From Sarcodiotheca gaudichaudii (lineage: Eukaryota; Rhodophyta; Florideophyceae; Gigartinales; Solieriaceae), in the NCBI GenBank assembly GCA_032355985.1, contig JAUKVZ010000001.1:1-64000 (forward strand): a DNA stretch of 64,000 nt. The letters run 5' to 3'. The position numbers and the translations under genes were made by a program. The notes beneath the pieces were generated by a model. That model was not told where the DNA came from. It made no database searches and was given only the letters and a program-made list of their open reading frames with translations. Shown piece after piece: positions 52,040-60,646 of the stretch. Positions within the stretch are counted from its first letter, which is position 1. Every line of letters begins with the position of its first letter.

Positions 52040-52544
52040 GGCGCATATTCAGCGGATGACGGTGTTTCCTTCGGCGATTCGGGCGCTGCTTGCAGGGATG
52101 AGTGATGACGATGCGCGGGTGAAGCCGGAGAGCGGGGCGTGGTCGATTCTGGAGATTGTGTGGCATCTGGCGCTGGAGGATGCGCAGGACTTTCGGCCGC
52201 GGCTGGAGTCGACGCTGGAGGATCCGGCCAGGGCGTGGTCGCCGATTGATCCGGAAGGGGAGATCGTGAAGCGGAAGTGCAACGAGGGGACGATTCGCGA
52301 TGCGCTTTCGGAGTTTGAGAAGGAGCGGGCGGATTCGGTGCGGTTTTTGCTGTCGCTGATTGGTCAGACGACGGACTGGAGCCGCACGTATACGCATCCG
52401 AAAGTGGGGGCGATCAGCGCGGGTGATCTGATGGCGTCATGGGCGCTGCATGATGCGCTGCATCTGGCGCAGCTTTCCAAGCGGCTTTGTGAACTGGCCA
52501 GGCGTGACAGCGGCGACTTCAGCACGACGTACGCGACGGGCTAG
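52029..52544 (+). CDS. DinB family protein
   Basis: 171 residues from the ATG at 52029, inside the end of the previous gene. The four-helix DinB/YfiT-like fold is recognisable by SILEIVWHLALEDAQDFRPR (first His) and LMASWALHDALHLAQLSKRL (two His), three ligands of a nickel or zinc site. DinB proteins include bacillithiol- and mycothiol-dependent transferases, though the substrate here is unknown. Its stop overlaps the stop of the convergent methyltransferase gene by four bases. Confidence 0.82.
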   Translation: MDLEAHIQRMTVFPSAIRALLAGMSDDDARVKPESGAWSILEIVWHLALEDAQDFRPRLESTLEDPARAWSPIDPEGEIVKRKCNEGTIRDALSEFEKERADSVRFLLSLIGQTTDWSRTYTHPKVGAISAGDLMASWALHDALHLAQLSKRLCELARRDSGDFSTTYATG

Positions 52545-53329
52545 GCCGGTGGTTCATTCAGATCGTTGATTCTTGTGCGCGTGACTTCGATGGCGTCGGC
52601 ATTGATGTCTGCGGCGATGGCCTTGCGCTTGGATCTGATGGCGGCGACGGGAGTTGTGCCGCTGCCGCAGCAGGGATCGAAGACGACGCCGCCCGGCGGG
52701 CAGCATGCTTTGATGAGGAGTTCGAGCAGGGCGAGGGGTTTTTGCGTGGGCCATCCAACGCGTTCGGCGGCCATGTTGTTGAGTGATGGGATGCGAAGGA
52801 CGTCGGTGGCTTTCTTCATCTGTCCCTGCATGCGCCGGCTGGTGGCGGGGATGAGTGGGGGGTCGAACCACCGGGCTTGCGGGTCGATGGCGTAGTAGAG
52901 GATGTCATCGTGTTTGCGCGCGAAGCGTCTGGGTGAGGAGCCGCCGAGGCCGTACTCCCAGATGAGATGGTTGACGAAACAGGGTTCACCGAGCGTCTGA
53001 TCGAGGAGGAGGCGAACGTGGTGGGCTGTTCGGAAGTCGACATGGAGGAGGAGGGCGCCGGTTGGTTTGATGGCTCGGATGGTCTCGACGAGCCTTGGAC
53101 GCATCCAGGCGGTGTAATCGGCGGCGCTGTCCCACGTGTCCTGGAAGGCGCCTGCTCGGTCTTTTTGGGTGCGGCCGGTGTTGAAGGGGGGATCGACGTA
53201 GAGGAGGTCAATGGATTCGTCGGGAAGGTCGGCGGCGGCGTCGAGCCAGTCAGCGCATGTGATGATTGCGCCGGCGTCGGTTGATTCCCACTGATCGGTC
53301 GGCGCTGACTTGGCGGATGGCATGGACAT
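52541..53329 (-). CDS. Orphan beta-class DNA methyltransferase (first of two paralogues)
   Basis: 262 residues from the ATG at 53329, with GGAG five bases upstream. The motif order is IV then I: LLYVDPPFNTGRT (DPPF), and late DPCCGSGTTPVAAI (the SAM-binding FxGxG variant). The middle has VNHLIWEYGLGGSSPRRFARKHDDILYYA and ERVGWPTQKPLALLELLIKACCPPGG (split around the TQKP element). This is the beta group, methylating N6 of adenine or N4 of cytosine. The target site is not readable from sequence. No restriction endonuclease is nearby. It faces the paralogue at 54333 across a methyltransferase gene. Confidence 0.88.
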   Translation of the reverse strand: MSMPSAKSAPTDQWESTDAGAIITCADWLDAAADLPDESIDLLYVDPPFNTGRTQKDRAGAFQDTWDSAADYTAWMRPRLVETIRAIKPTGALLLHVDFRTAHHVRLLLDQTLGEPCFVNHLIWEYGLGGSSPRRFARKHDDILYYAIDPQARWFDPPLIPATSRRMQGQMKKATDVLRIPSLNNMAAERVGWPTQKPLALLELLIKACCPPGGVVFDPCCGSGTTPVAAIRSKRKAIAADINADAIEVTRTRINDLNEPPA

Positions 53330-53435
53330 CGGCTCCGGTGCGTGGGCGGGTCGGGGTCGCACACTTGCACACGCGTCAAGTCTACTTGCTTGCGGGGCGT
53401 TGGATAATCAGGTGCAAGTCTCTATAGTCCCGACC

Positions 53436-54299
53436 ATGGCGACAAAGACGAAGAATCGGCCGAAGAAGGAAAGCAAGCGACGCACGAAGGCGAAGGAGAA
53501 GAAGGGCCCGACGATGGCTGACACAGCTGATCGTCATGTGCTCTATCAGGACTCCGTTCAGTGCGTCGAGGCTGAGATCGACTTCGTCGATGAGAAGTTC
53601 GAGGAGCTGCGCGGGCGCAAGGCCGTATCGCTTCGTGAGGACTTCGCGGGCACCGCCAACACAAGCTGTGAGTGGATTCGTCGGCGCAAGACGAACACTG
53701 CGATCGCGGTGGATCTTGATCCTGAGGTGCTTGGCTGGGGCCGCGAGAACAACGTCGGCAACCTTCCGGCTGAGGCGAAGGAGCGCATTCAACTCTTTGA
53801 GGAGAATGTGCTTGAAGTGAAGACCGAGAAGGTCGATGCGCTGCTTTCGATGAACTTCAGCTACTGGCTCTTTGAGACGCGCCAGACGCTGGGCGAGTAC
53901 TTCAAGAAGGTGCATGCGGCGCTGAAGGATGACGGGATTTATTTCCTGGATGCCTACGGCGGCTGGGAGGCGCATCAGGAGTGCTCGGAGGATCGCGAGT
54001 GCGAAGGCTTTGACTACGTGTGGGAGCAGGTGTCTTTCGATCCCATCACGAGCCACATGGATTGCGCCATTCACTTCAAGTTTCCTGATGGATCGAAGTG
54101 GAAGAACGCGTTCAAGTATTCGTGGCGTCTGTGGAGTCTGCCTGAGATTCGCGAGCTTCTGGAAGAGGCGGGATTCAAGAAGATCTCGTTCTACTGGGAA
54201 GGCGCGGATGAGGATGGCGACGGCAATGGCGAGTTTGAGCTTGTCACCGAAGCTGAGTCCGATCCGGGCTGGATCTGCTACATCATCGCTGAAAAGTAA
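53436..54299 (+). CDS. Class I SAM-dependent methyltransferase
   Basis: 287 residues from the ATG at 53436; an ATG at 53514 is a possible alternative because the first 26 residues are almost only Lys, Arg, Thr and Glu (KTKNRPKKESKRRTKAKEKK). The Rossmann core has SLREDFAGTANTSCEWIRRR (motif I is atypical), TAIAVDLDPEVLGWGREN, VDALLSMNFSYWLFETRQTL and LKDDGIYFLDAYGG. It resembles small-molecule methyltransferases rather than DNA or rRNA enzymes; the substrate is unknown. The basic N-terminus may bind nucleic acid or ribosomes, which is inference. Confidence 0.8.
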   Translation: MATKTKNRPKKESKRRTKAKEKKGPTMADTADRHVLYQDSVQCVEAEIDFVDEKFEELRGRKAVSLREDFAGTANTSCEWIRRRKTNTAIAVDLDPEVLGWGRENNVGNLPAEAKERIQLFEENVLEVKTEKVDALLSMNFSYWLFETRQTLGEYFKKVHAALKDDGIYFLDAYGGWEAHQECSEDRECEGFDYVWEQVSFDPITSHMDCAIHFKFPDGSKWKNAFKYSWRLWSLPEIRELLEEAGFKKISFYWEGADEDGDGNGEFELVTEAESDPGWICYIIAEK

Positions 54300-54332
54300 G
54301 GCGCGACTGCGCTGAAGGCGGCGTCCTGCGAG

Positions 54333-55229
54333 ATGAACGCCGAGCATGAGAATCTGATCGAGCTGGCTGACAACCTCGAGGCGCTTGCGCGCATCGAGTC
54401 GGGGTCGATCGATCTGATTTATATCGATCCGCCATTCAATACGGGGAAAGAGCAGAAGCGGGATCGCATGCGCGTGATCGCGGATGATGATGGCGAGCGC
54501 ACGGGGTTCGCCGGGCGGCGGTATCGCGTCGAGCATGATGCGTCAGGATCGTTCGCCGATGCGTTTGATGATTACATGGCGTTTCTATCGCCTCGGCTGG
54601 AAGAGGCGCGGCGCGTGCTGGCGGATCACGGCACGCTGTATCTGCATGTTGATTATCGCGAGGCGCACTATTGCAAAGTGGCGCTGGATGGGCTTTTCGG
54701 CCGGGATTGTTTTCTCAACGAGATCATCTGGGCGTATGACTTTGGCGGGCGGACGAAGAAGCGCTGGTCGGCCAAGCACGACACGATTCTGGTGTATGTG
54801 AAGGATCCGAAGGCGTACACATTCAACGCGGATGCGGTGGAGCGGATTCCCTATATGGCGCCGGGGCTTGTCGGTCCGGAGAAGGCGGCGCGAGGGAAGC
54901 TGCCGACGGATACGTGGTGGCACACGATCGTGCCGACGAATGGGCGGGAGAAGACGGGGTATCCCACGCAGAAGCCGCTGGGGATTTTGCGGCGGATCAT
55001 CGCGGCGTCATCGAATCCGGGCGATCTGGTGCTGGATTTCTTCGCCGGGAGCGGGACGACGGGCGCGGCTTGCGCCGAGCTTGGGCGGCGGTTTCATCTG
55101 GTGGATGCGAACGCTGAGGCGATGGATGTGATGCGGCGGCGTTTTGAGGGGCTGGGGGTTTTGGATTCGATTCGCTGGATCGGCTACGGTTCGCAGGCCG
55201 TCGGATCGACGGATGCAGCGCGAGCCTGA
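54333..55229 (+). CDS. Orphan beta-class DNA methyltransferase (second of two paralogues)
   Basis: 298 residues. Motif IV is LIYIDPPFNTGKEQ and motif I is DFFAGSGTTGAACAELG, again in the IV-then-I order of the beta group. Other parts align with the first paralogue: GTLYLHVDYREAHYCKVALD, LNEIIWAYDFGGRTKKRWSAKHDTILVYV and GYPTQKPLGILRRIIAASS. The middle has about 30 extra residues (RVIADDDGERTGFAGRRYRVE). It methylates adenine N6 or cytosine N4 at an unknown site; no cognate endonuclease is seen. It is 33 bases from the class I methyltransferase and six bases from the polyprenyl synthase gene. Confidence 0.88.
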   Translation: MNAEHENLIELADNLEALARIESGSIDLIYIDPPFNTGKEQKRDRMRVIADDDGERTGFAGRRYRVEHDASGSFADAFDDYMAFLSPRLEEARRVLADHGTLYLHVDYREAHYCKVALDGLFGRDCFLNEIIWAYDFGGRTKKRWSAKHDTILVYVKDPKAYTFNADAVERIPYMAPGLVGPEKAARGKLPTDTWWHTIVPTNGREKTGYPTQKPLGILRRIIAASSNPGDLVLDFFAGSGTTGAACAELGRRFHLVDANAEAMDVMRRRFEGLGVLDSIRWIGYGSQAVGSTDAARA

Positions 55230-55235
55230 CTATTC

Positions 55236-56249
55236 ATGACGACATCGCCGTTTCTTGACGTATCGAGTGAGCATGCCGCGGTCGCCTCTGAGGTGATCCG
55301 TGCGCTTGATCGCGTGCGCTCGTGTCTTGAGGAGCAGCTTGCTTCGGATCTACCTCCGGTGGCTGAGCTTTGCCGCCATGTGGAGCATTTTCGCGGGAAG
55401 ATGCTTCGGCCGACAGTTGCGGTGCTTTCTGGTCTGGCGGGCGGGTCGGATTCGGTTCGGGATGAGCACATCGTGGTGGCGGCTGTCGTGGAGCTGATTC
55501 ATCTTGCGACGCTGGTGCATGATGATGTGCTGGATGAGGCGGATCTGCGGCGCGGCGGCGCGACGATCAACAACCTGCGCGGCAATGAAGCGGCTGTGAT
55601 TCTGGGCGACTATCTGATCTCCAGCGCGTTTCATCTTTGTTCAACGCTGGATGATCAGGGGATTGCGCTTCGCATCGGCGAGGTGACGACGCGCGTGTGC
55701 GCTGGTGAGCTGTTGCAGCTTCATCATCGGGAGGATTTTTCGCTCGATGAGGAGACGTACTTCGAGATCATCGAGCGGAAGACGGCATCGCTGATTGGCG
55801 CGGCGTGTGAGTGCGGAAGCGCCGTTTCGGGCGCGAGCGCGGACATGCAGAAGAGTTTTTATGAGATCGGTTCGCGGCTGGGGATCGCGTTTCAGATCCG
55901 GGACGATTTGCTGGACATCACGGGAGATGAGGATGTCGTCGGCAAGCCGCTCGGGCGGGACGCTGAGAAGGGGAAGCTGACGCTGCCGTTGATTCATCAT
56001 CTGCGACAGGCGGGGGCGTCGGAGCGGGAGTCTGCGTTTGCGTTTCTTGAGGAGATCACGGAGGGGCGGGCGTGCGGCCGGACGGAGCTTTCGGCGGCGC
56101 TGATGCGGACGGGATCGCTGGAATACGCCCTGGAGCGGGCGGACGGGCTGGTCGGCGAGGCTCGGGAGCGGATTTCACGGCTGCCGGAATCGCCTGCGGC
56201 GGGGCTGCTGGATGAGATGGCTCGGGCGGTGCTGGCTCGGGATCGCTAG
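55236..56249 (+). CDS. Polyprenyl diphosphate synthase
   Basis: 337 residues, trans-isoprenyl synthase family. The first Asp-rich motif is VHDDVLDEAD (about 93-102) and the second is IRDDLLDITGD (about 221-231), with HFRGKMLRP, ATINNLRG and the GKLTLPLIHHLR block near them. It makes long-chain prenyl diphosphates, probably for the quinone side chain (octaprenyl or similar) used with the respiratory enzymes in the window. The chain length cannot be read by eye. Only six bases separate it from the second DNA methyltransferase, so they are probably co-transcribed. Confidence 0.92.
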   Translation: MTTSPFLDVSSEHAAVASEVIRALDRVRSCLEEQLASDLPPVAELCRHVEHFRGKMLRPTVAVLSGLAGGSDSVRDEHIVVAAVVELIHLATLVHDDVLDEADLRRGGATINNLRGNEAAVILGDYLISSAFHLCSTLDDQGIALRIGEVTTRVCAGELLQLHHREDFSLDEETYFEIIERKTASLIGAACECGSAVSGASADMQKSFYEIGSRLGIAFQIRDDLLDITGDEDVVGKPLGRDAEKGKLTLPLIHHLRQAGASERESAFAFLEEITEGRACGRTELSAALMRTGSLEYALERADGLVGEARERISRLPESPAAGLLDEMARAVLARDR

Positions 56250-56305
56250 CGGCCTTGTGAGTGAGGCGGGGTGTTCCTACACTCTGCGGCTCGATTCCTC
56301 GTCGT

Positions 56306-56324
56306 CCGGGGGGAGTTTCCCCGG
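56306..56324 (+). promoter_or_regulatory. Hairpin in the rpsR leader
   Basis: CCGGGG-GGAGTTT-CCCCGG is a perfect 6-bp stem 33 bases before the S18 start. It could be a terminator of the prenyl synthase gene, or a leader element of the ribosomal protein mRNA. No T run follows. Confidence 0.3.
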
Positions 56325-56357
56325 GCCGCATAGTCCAGGACAGAGGCAGGTGCAGAT

Positions 56358-56600
56358 ATGGGCAGAATGGCGCGATTTGGGGTTGGAGCCCCGGTGAAGG
56401 TTGTGAAGGAGTCCGGCAAGGGCGTCCGCTACGTCGACTACAAGGACGTGGATCAGCTTCGCCGCATGATGAGCCCCAACGGCAAGATTTACGGCCGCAA
56501 GCGCATTGGCGTGAACGCAAAGGATCAGCGACTGATTGCTCAGGCGGTCAAGCGCGCTCGATTCATGGGTTTGCTTCCTTACACGTCGGCGACGCTCTGA
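56358..56600 (+). CDS. rpsR: 30S ribosomal protein S18
   Basis: 80 residues, the normal length. Core blocks are YVDYKDVDQLRRMMSPNGKIYGRKRIGVNAKDQRLIAQAVKRARFMGLLPY, spanning 24-77 (quoted here by its ends: YVDYKDVDQL and KRARFMGLLPY). S18 pairs with S6 on the platform of the small subunit. The usual neighbours rpsF, ssb and rplI are absent, so the ribosomal cluster is broken, as is the frr context. The next gene starts 40 bases later. Confidence 0.97.
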   Translation: MGRMARFGVGAPVKVVKESGKGVRYVDYKDVDQLRRMMSPNGKIYGRKRIGVNAKDQRLIAQAVKRARFMGLLPYTSATL

Positions 56601-56640
56601 CGCTGGTCAGGCGGCCTGACTTCCGCGACAATCTGAAGGC

Positions 56641-58347
56641 ATGACGCAGTCGACGCATAAGCGCAGGCGCAGACCGCCTTTGTTGCTGTGGCGCGCTCTC
56701 TTTCTGGAGCTCGGGCGGCTGTTGCTGCTCAGTGAGGGTGTGCTGCTGGGTGTGGTTGTGTTTGCGGCGGCGATTCGTCCGCTGGCGTCGGGTCAGATCG
56801 GTCCACTGGGCGCGCTGAAGTTCATGGCGCTGGCGGCGGTGCCGATGCTGCAATACACGCTTCCCTTTGCGGCGTGCTTTGCGACGACGATGACGTATCA
56901 CCGTCTATCGAGCGACAACGAGGAAGTGGGCGCCCGGGCGGGTGGGATTTCGTATCGCTCGCTGCTTGCGCCGGCGTTTGGGATTGGCGTGCTGCTGATG
57001 GTGGGGCTGTCGATCCTGACGAACGAGGTCAATCCTCGGTTCTTTCACATGATGGAGCACGTCGTCAAGAAGGATGCGGCGCGGTTCATCGTGACGCCGA
57101 TTCAGCGCGGGGAGGCGGCGCGGCTGGATGACATGCTTGTGTACGCGGACTCGGCCGTTCGGATTGATCCGAATGATCTGCCGGGGGGTGTGTCGCAGGC
57201 CGGGGCTGAGACGGGGCTGAAGGCGTATGACCTGATCGTCCTTGACGGCGTTGTTGTTGTGACGACGGAGCGGGATGGTTCGATCGGCGCTGATATAGCC
57301 GCGGAGCGCGCGGAAGTGTGGCTGCACTCGGGTGTGGTTGACGGGAATGACACGACGGTCGCGGTCATTCGCCTGCACAACGCGGTGGGTGAGGATCAGG
57401 GCGTGGGCAGCGGCGAGGGCACGTTTACGCTGGCGCCTTTTGAAGTGCCTTCTTCGGTGTCTGACAAGCCGAAGTTCTACACATCGAAACAACTTCGCGA
57501 GCTTGCGGCAGCGCCTGATGGGAACACGGGTGTTGATCGTCGGCGTCGACTGCTGGCGGCTGAGCTTGCGACGCGGCTGGCGCGGCAGGAGATCGGCGCA
57601 TCGATAGAGAATGAAGGTCGGCTTGTGCTGCTGACGGAAGGCGGCGATCGGCTTGTGATTCGCGCGGGTGATGTTGTTCCCCAGGGCGGTGGATTTCGTC
57701 TGTCGCCATCGGGAGGAGCTGGGCGCGTCGAGGTGGACTGGCGGCGCGCCGATGGCAGCGTTCGCCGGCAGAGCGCGGGCGAGGCGCTGATTCGGATTGA
57801 GGCGGATGAGCAGGCGGGCGTCGCGTTCATCGGGCTGCAGCTTCTGGATGTGACGAATCTGGATTCATCGGATGCGATGCGCTCGGAGCTGGGCTGGTCG
57901 AGGCTGCGGCTGAGCAATGATCCTTCGGCGGCGGTATTCAACGTTCGGTCGGAGCATCTGTTGAAGGACGCCGCGGCGGCGATGGCTGGCGCGGGCGACG
58001 GCGATGGCGCGGACAGTCTTGGTCGGGCGGAAGAGAATCTTCGAGAGCGCATCGGCAAACTGCGACGACAGATCGTCGGTCAGCGGCACGAGCGGTTTGC
58101 GTACGCCGTGGCGTGTCTGTTTATGACGCTGACCGGCGCGGTGATGGCGATGCGCCTTCGCGAGGCGATGCCGCTGAGTGTGTATTTGTGGAGCTTTTTC
58201 CCGGCGCTGGCGGCGGTGGTCATGATCTCAGGCGGGGAGAATGTCTCGCAGCGCAATGTGGCGCTGGGTGTGGTGGTGATCTGGGGCGGGATTATCGCGC
58301 TGGGCGTGTATGGCTGCTTTGTGTATTTGCGGGTGCGCCGGCACTGA
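56641..58347 (+). CDS. LptF/LptG family permease
   Basis: 568 residues. Three membrane helices at the N-terminus (LLLLSEGVLLGVVVFAAAI, AAVPMLQYTLPFAACFATTM, LLAPAFGIGVLLMVGLSIL) and three at the C-terminus (FAYAVACLFMTLTGAVMAM, LSVYLWSFFPALAAVVMI, NVALGVVVIWGGIIALGVY) surround a long periplasmic beta domain (about 125-465). This is the LptF/LptG plan; with LptB2 and LptC it pulls lipopolysaccharide out of the inner membrane. The periplasmic part is larger than in the E. coli proteins (about 360 residues). Only one such gene is here; its partner and lptB are elsewhere. Stops of this and the convergent GT39 gene are five bases apart. Confidence 0.85.
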   Translation: MTQSTHKRRRRPPLLLWRALFLELGRLLLLSEGVLLGVVVFAAAIRPLASGQIGPLGALKFMALAAVPMLQYTLPFAACFATTMTYHRLSSDNEEVGARAGGISYRSLLAPAFGIGVLLMVGLSILTNEVNPRFFHMMEHVVKKDAARFIVTPIQRGEAARLDDMLVYADSAVRIDPNDLPGGVSQAGAETGLKAYDLIVLDGVVVVTTERDGSIGADIAAERAEVWLHSGVVDGNDTTVAVIRLHNAVGEDQGVGSGEGTFTLAPFEVPSSVSDKPKFYTSKQLRELAAAPDGNTGVDRRRRLLAAELATRLARQEIGASIENEGRLVLLTEGGDRLVIRAGDVVPQGGGFRLSPSGGAGRVEVDWRRADGSVRRQSAGEALIRIEADEQAGVAFIGLQLLDVTNLDSSDAMRSELGWSRLRLSNDPSAAVFNVRSEHLLKDAAAAMAGAGDGDGADSLGRAEENLRERIGKLRRQIVGQRHERFAYAVACLFMTLTGAVMAMRLREAMPLSVYLWSFFPALAAVVMISGGENVSQRNVALGVVVIWGGIIALGVYGCFVYLRVRRH

Positions 58348-58352
58348 GCGGA

Positions 58353-60119
58353 TCAGGAGTCCTGGTCATCGAGTCCATACGCGGTTCGAATCGGCGCCGC
58401 CTCCAGATTTCGATAGACGATCATCGGTGAGTTGATGCCTGTGTCCTCTTCTGCGATGACGACTTCGCCGACGATGCCGTGCTCTTTGAGTTCGCGCTTT
58501 TCGATGATGAAATGCGCATCCGGTTCGGTGGCGATCTTCTCGAGCAGCGCTTCTGGAGTCTTGAGTTCGAGTATCGCGCGATCCGTGTAATAGATGGCGA
58601 CAGCAGGATCGCTGAACGCCGCATAGAGCGGTGTGTCGCGCGGGACCTGCTGGGCGATCTGTTTGGCGAGTTCTGCGCGTGTGCGGCGCGGCTCTGACCA
58701 TGCGTGGCCGGTGAGGGCGAGGGCGAGGAAGACGAGCGCCGCGGCGATTGCCGTTGAGCCGTAGCCGATCGCCGGTCGTTTTCCTGCGAGCGGGACGGCG
58801 AGCGCGGCCAGCGATGCGCCGCTGGCGATAAGCGCCCACGTGAACATGAGCGCGGTCTGATCAGAAAGCGCTGAGAATCGGACGCCTTTGCGCGTGACAT
58901 ACACGCCGACGCCGATGGCGAGGCCGCCGATGATGACGCATTGCACAATGTGCCATGTGCGCAAAGTTCGGCGTCCCTTTGCTGAGGCGCCCCAGCGGTC
59001 GAAGAGCGTCACCGCTTCTCCCGCCATGAGCACACAAAGCAATGGCATGACCGGCAGGATGTACTGCGCGCGCATGTAGGCGGAGAAACTCATGACGAAG
59101 AGAGTCGCCACGACGCCCATCCAGAGGATCATGGCGCGATCGCCGATCGAGTCCTTGCGGCGCCAGGGCAGCAGCATGGCGCCCACGAGGAGCAGGAACC
59201 AGGGCGTGGCGTGGCCGATGGTGTTCGTGACGTAGTAAAACTCAAGCGCGTTGCGCCAGAACTGCGAGGGTTCGCCCGTGCGATCGAACATCTCGTGGAT
59301 CCAGAAGTCCCAGGCCGTCGGCTCCACGAAGTAGATCGCGAGAAACCACGGCAGTCCGATGAGCGGGATGATGATCAGTCCGAGCAGTGGTCTGAAGACA
59401 CGGAGGATGTCCTTGCCACGTCTTCTGACAAGGAATGCGATCAGGAATCCCGAGGCCATGAGCGCCGGGATGTGCGGCCCCTTGCTGAGCACGGCGGCGA
59501 TGAAGCCGAGCCACCCGATCGCCGCCCATTTGAATGTCGGCGCGCTTCGATCCAGCTTTCGAAGCGCTCCGATGCAGCCAACGGTCATGATTCCGCAGCA
59601 GAGCGCGTAGAGGGCCTCTGGACGGGCATGGTGCGCGCCTGTGAGAAAAGCGACAGTGGTGGCGAAGATCGCGCCCGAAGCGATGGCGACTCGACGATCA
59701 TCGAAGGTGAGCCATCCGAGCCACACGGTGACGAAGACGAGCATTACGCTTGAGATGGCTGCCGGAAAGCGGGCTGCGAATTCCGAGACGATGTCCGTTT
59801 CGGGATCATCAAACACGTGGTGTGAAGCCATTGAGAGCCAGTAGTTGATGGGCGGCTTCTGGAGGCGCAGCAGATCGTTGTAATAGGGCACGATCAGCGT
59901 GTCGCGTCGCCACATCTCCGTGGGGACTCGCGCAATGTAGGTTTCCGAGCGATCGAGGCCTCGTTCGGCGCCATTGCCGACGAGCGAGAGCGCGCAAGAG
60001 CCCACAAGCAGGATGATGAGCGACCAGAGCCAGACGCGTTTGTCTTGCTTCGTCCGCTTGTGCGCCGGCCTCGTCGGGGAATCAGATGTAAGACCGGTCG
60101 CCTGACCTGTCGGCTTCAT
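58353..60119 (-). CDS. Glycosyltransferase family 39 (ArnT-like), membrane
   Basis: 588 residues with about 12 membrane helices. The conserved first periplasmic loop is ERGLDRSETYIARVPTEMWRRDTLIVPYYND (quoted by parts: LDRSETYIARVPTEM with the acidic residue, then PPINYWL). The PMT_2/GT39 family takes a sugar from a polyprenyl phosphate carrier and attaches it to lipid A or other envelope molecules. Its ATG overlaps the stop of the LAB_N gene (ATGA), tying it to that operon. The last 130 residues are a soluble periplasmic part. Confidence 0.88.
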   Translation of the reverse strand: MKPTGQATGLTSDSPTRPAHKRTKQDKRVWLWSLIILLVGSCALSLVGNGAERGLDRSETYIARVPTEMWRRDTLIVPYYNDLLRLQKPPINYWLSMASHHVFDDPETDIVSEFAARFPAAISSVMLVFVTVWLGWLTFDDRRVAIASGAIFATTVAFLTGAHHARPEALYALCCGIMTVGCIGALRKLDRSAPTFKWAAIGWLGFIAAVLSKGPHIPALMASGFLIAFLVRRRGKDILRVFRPLLGLIIIPLIGLPWFLAIYFVEPTAWDFWIHEMFDRTGEPSQFWRNALEFYYVTNTIGHATPWFLLLVGAMLLPWRRKDSIGDRAMILWMGVVATLFVMSFSAYMRAQYILPVMPLLCVLMAGEAVTLFDRWGASAKGRRTLRTWHIVQCVIIGGLAIGVGVYVTRKGVRFSALSDQTALMFTWALIASGASLAALAVPLAGKRPAIGYGSTAIAAALVFLALALTGHAWSEPRRTRAELAKQIAQQVPRDTPLYAAFSDPAVAIYYTDRAILELKTPEALLEKIATEPDAHFIIEKRELKEHGIVGEVVIAEEDTGINSPMIVYRNLEAAPIRTAYGLDDQDS

Positions 60120-60646
60120 GCAGGTTCACTCCGCGCGCCGTTGTCGCCGGCCAGAGCGCGGCGCGCCGACGGCGGACGCGCATCTCGCTTCGGCAGATTG
60201 GAATCATCGGATGTTCGCGTGTCGTCTGCAGAGAACTCGACGTTGTGTCTGGGACATTCCGGCGCTCCGAGGGGGCAGGAATCTTCGGTGGAGATCGCCA
60301 GATGATGTTCGGCCCGGACGCGCTGGTGGATGAGTCGCAGATTACGGATGTAGACGAGGGATCCCATGGACTGTCCGAGGATGCCGACGATGTCCTGACG
60401 CCAGATGAAGTAGGTGACGAGCATGAGGCTGCCGACGATGCTGAACCACCAGTAGACGGTGGGCACGACACTGCGGCGCTCCTTCTCAGAGACGATCCAC
60501 TGGACGGCCATGCGGCAGAAGAATGCGAGCTGGCCGGCCAGTCCCAGGACGACCCAGGGGATGAGCGCGTAGCTGTCGACATTGAGGATGCGCAGGAGCC
60601 AGTCGCGCGAAGCGTCTTCCTGCGCGAGCGAGAGGATGTCAGGCAT
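60116..60646 (-). CDS. Lipid A biosynthesis N-terminal domain (LAB_N) protein
   Basis: 176 residues. The first 110 residues hold three membrane helices (IPWVVLGLAGQLAFFCRMAVQWIV split around FFCRM, VPTVYWWFSIVGSLMLVTYF, IVGILGQSMGSLVYIRNLRLI), the LAB_N fold found at the N-terminus of some lipid-A-disaccharide synthases and as free proteins next to GT2 and GT39 genes. The free form is believed to act as a flippase- or transfer-type partner for polyprenyl-linked sugars. The C-terminal 60 residues are polar and disordered in look. It overlaps both neighbours. Confidence 0.82.
   Translation of the reverse strand: MPDILSLAQEDASRDWLLRILNVDSYALIPWVVLGLAGQLAFFCRMAVQWIVSEKERRSVVPTVYWWFSIVGSLMLVTYFIWRQDIVGILGQSMGSLVYIRNLRLIHQRVRAEHHLAISTEDSCPLGAPECPRHNVEFSADDTRTSDDSNLPKRDARPPSARRALAGDNGARSEPA

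Noticed and set aside
52541-55229. A restriction-modification system
   Set aside because: Two methyltransferases are present but no endonuclease-like gene is seen in the flanks; the YraN gene at 48528 is distant and unrelated.
56306-56324. S6:S18-type ribosomal leader in front of rpsR
   Set aside because: There is a hairpin, but rpsF is absent and I cannot match the known consensus by eye.
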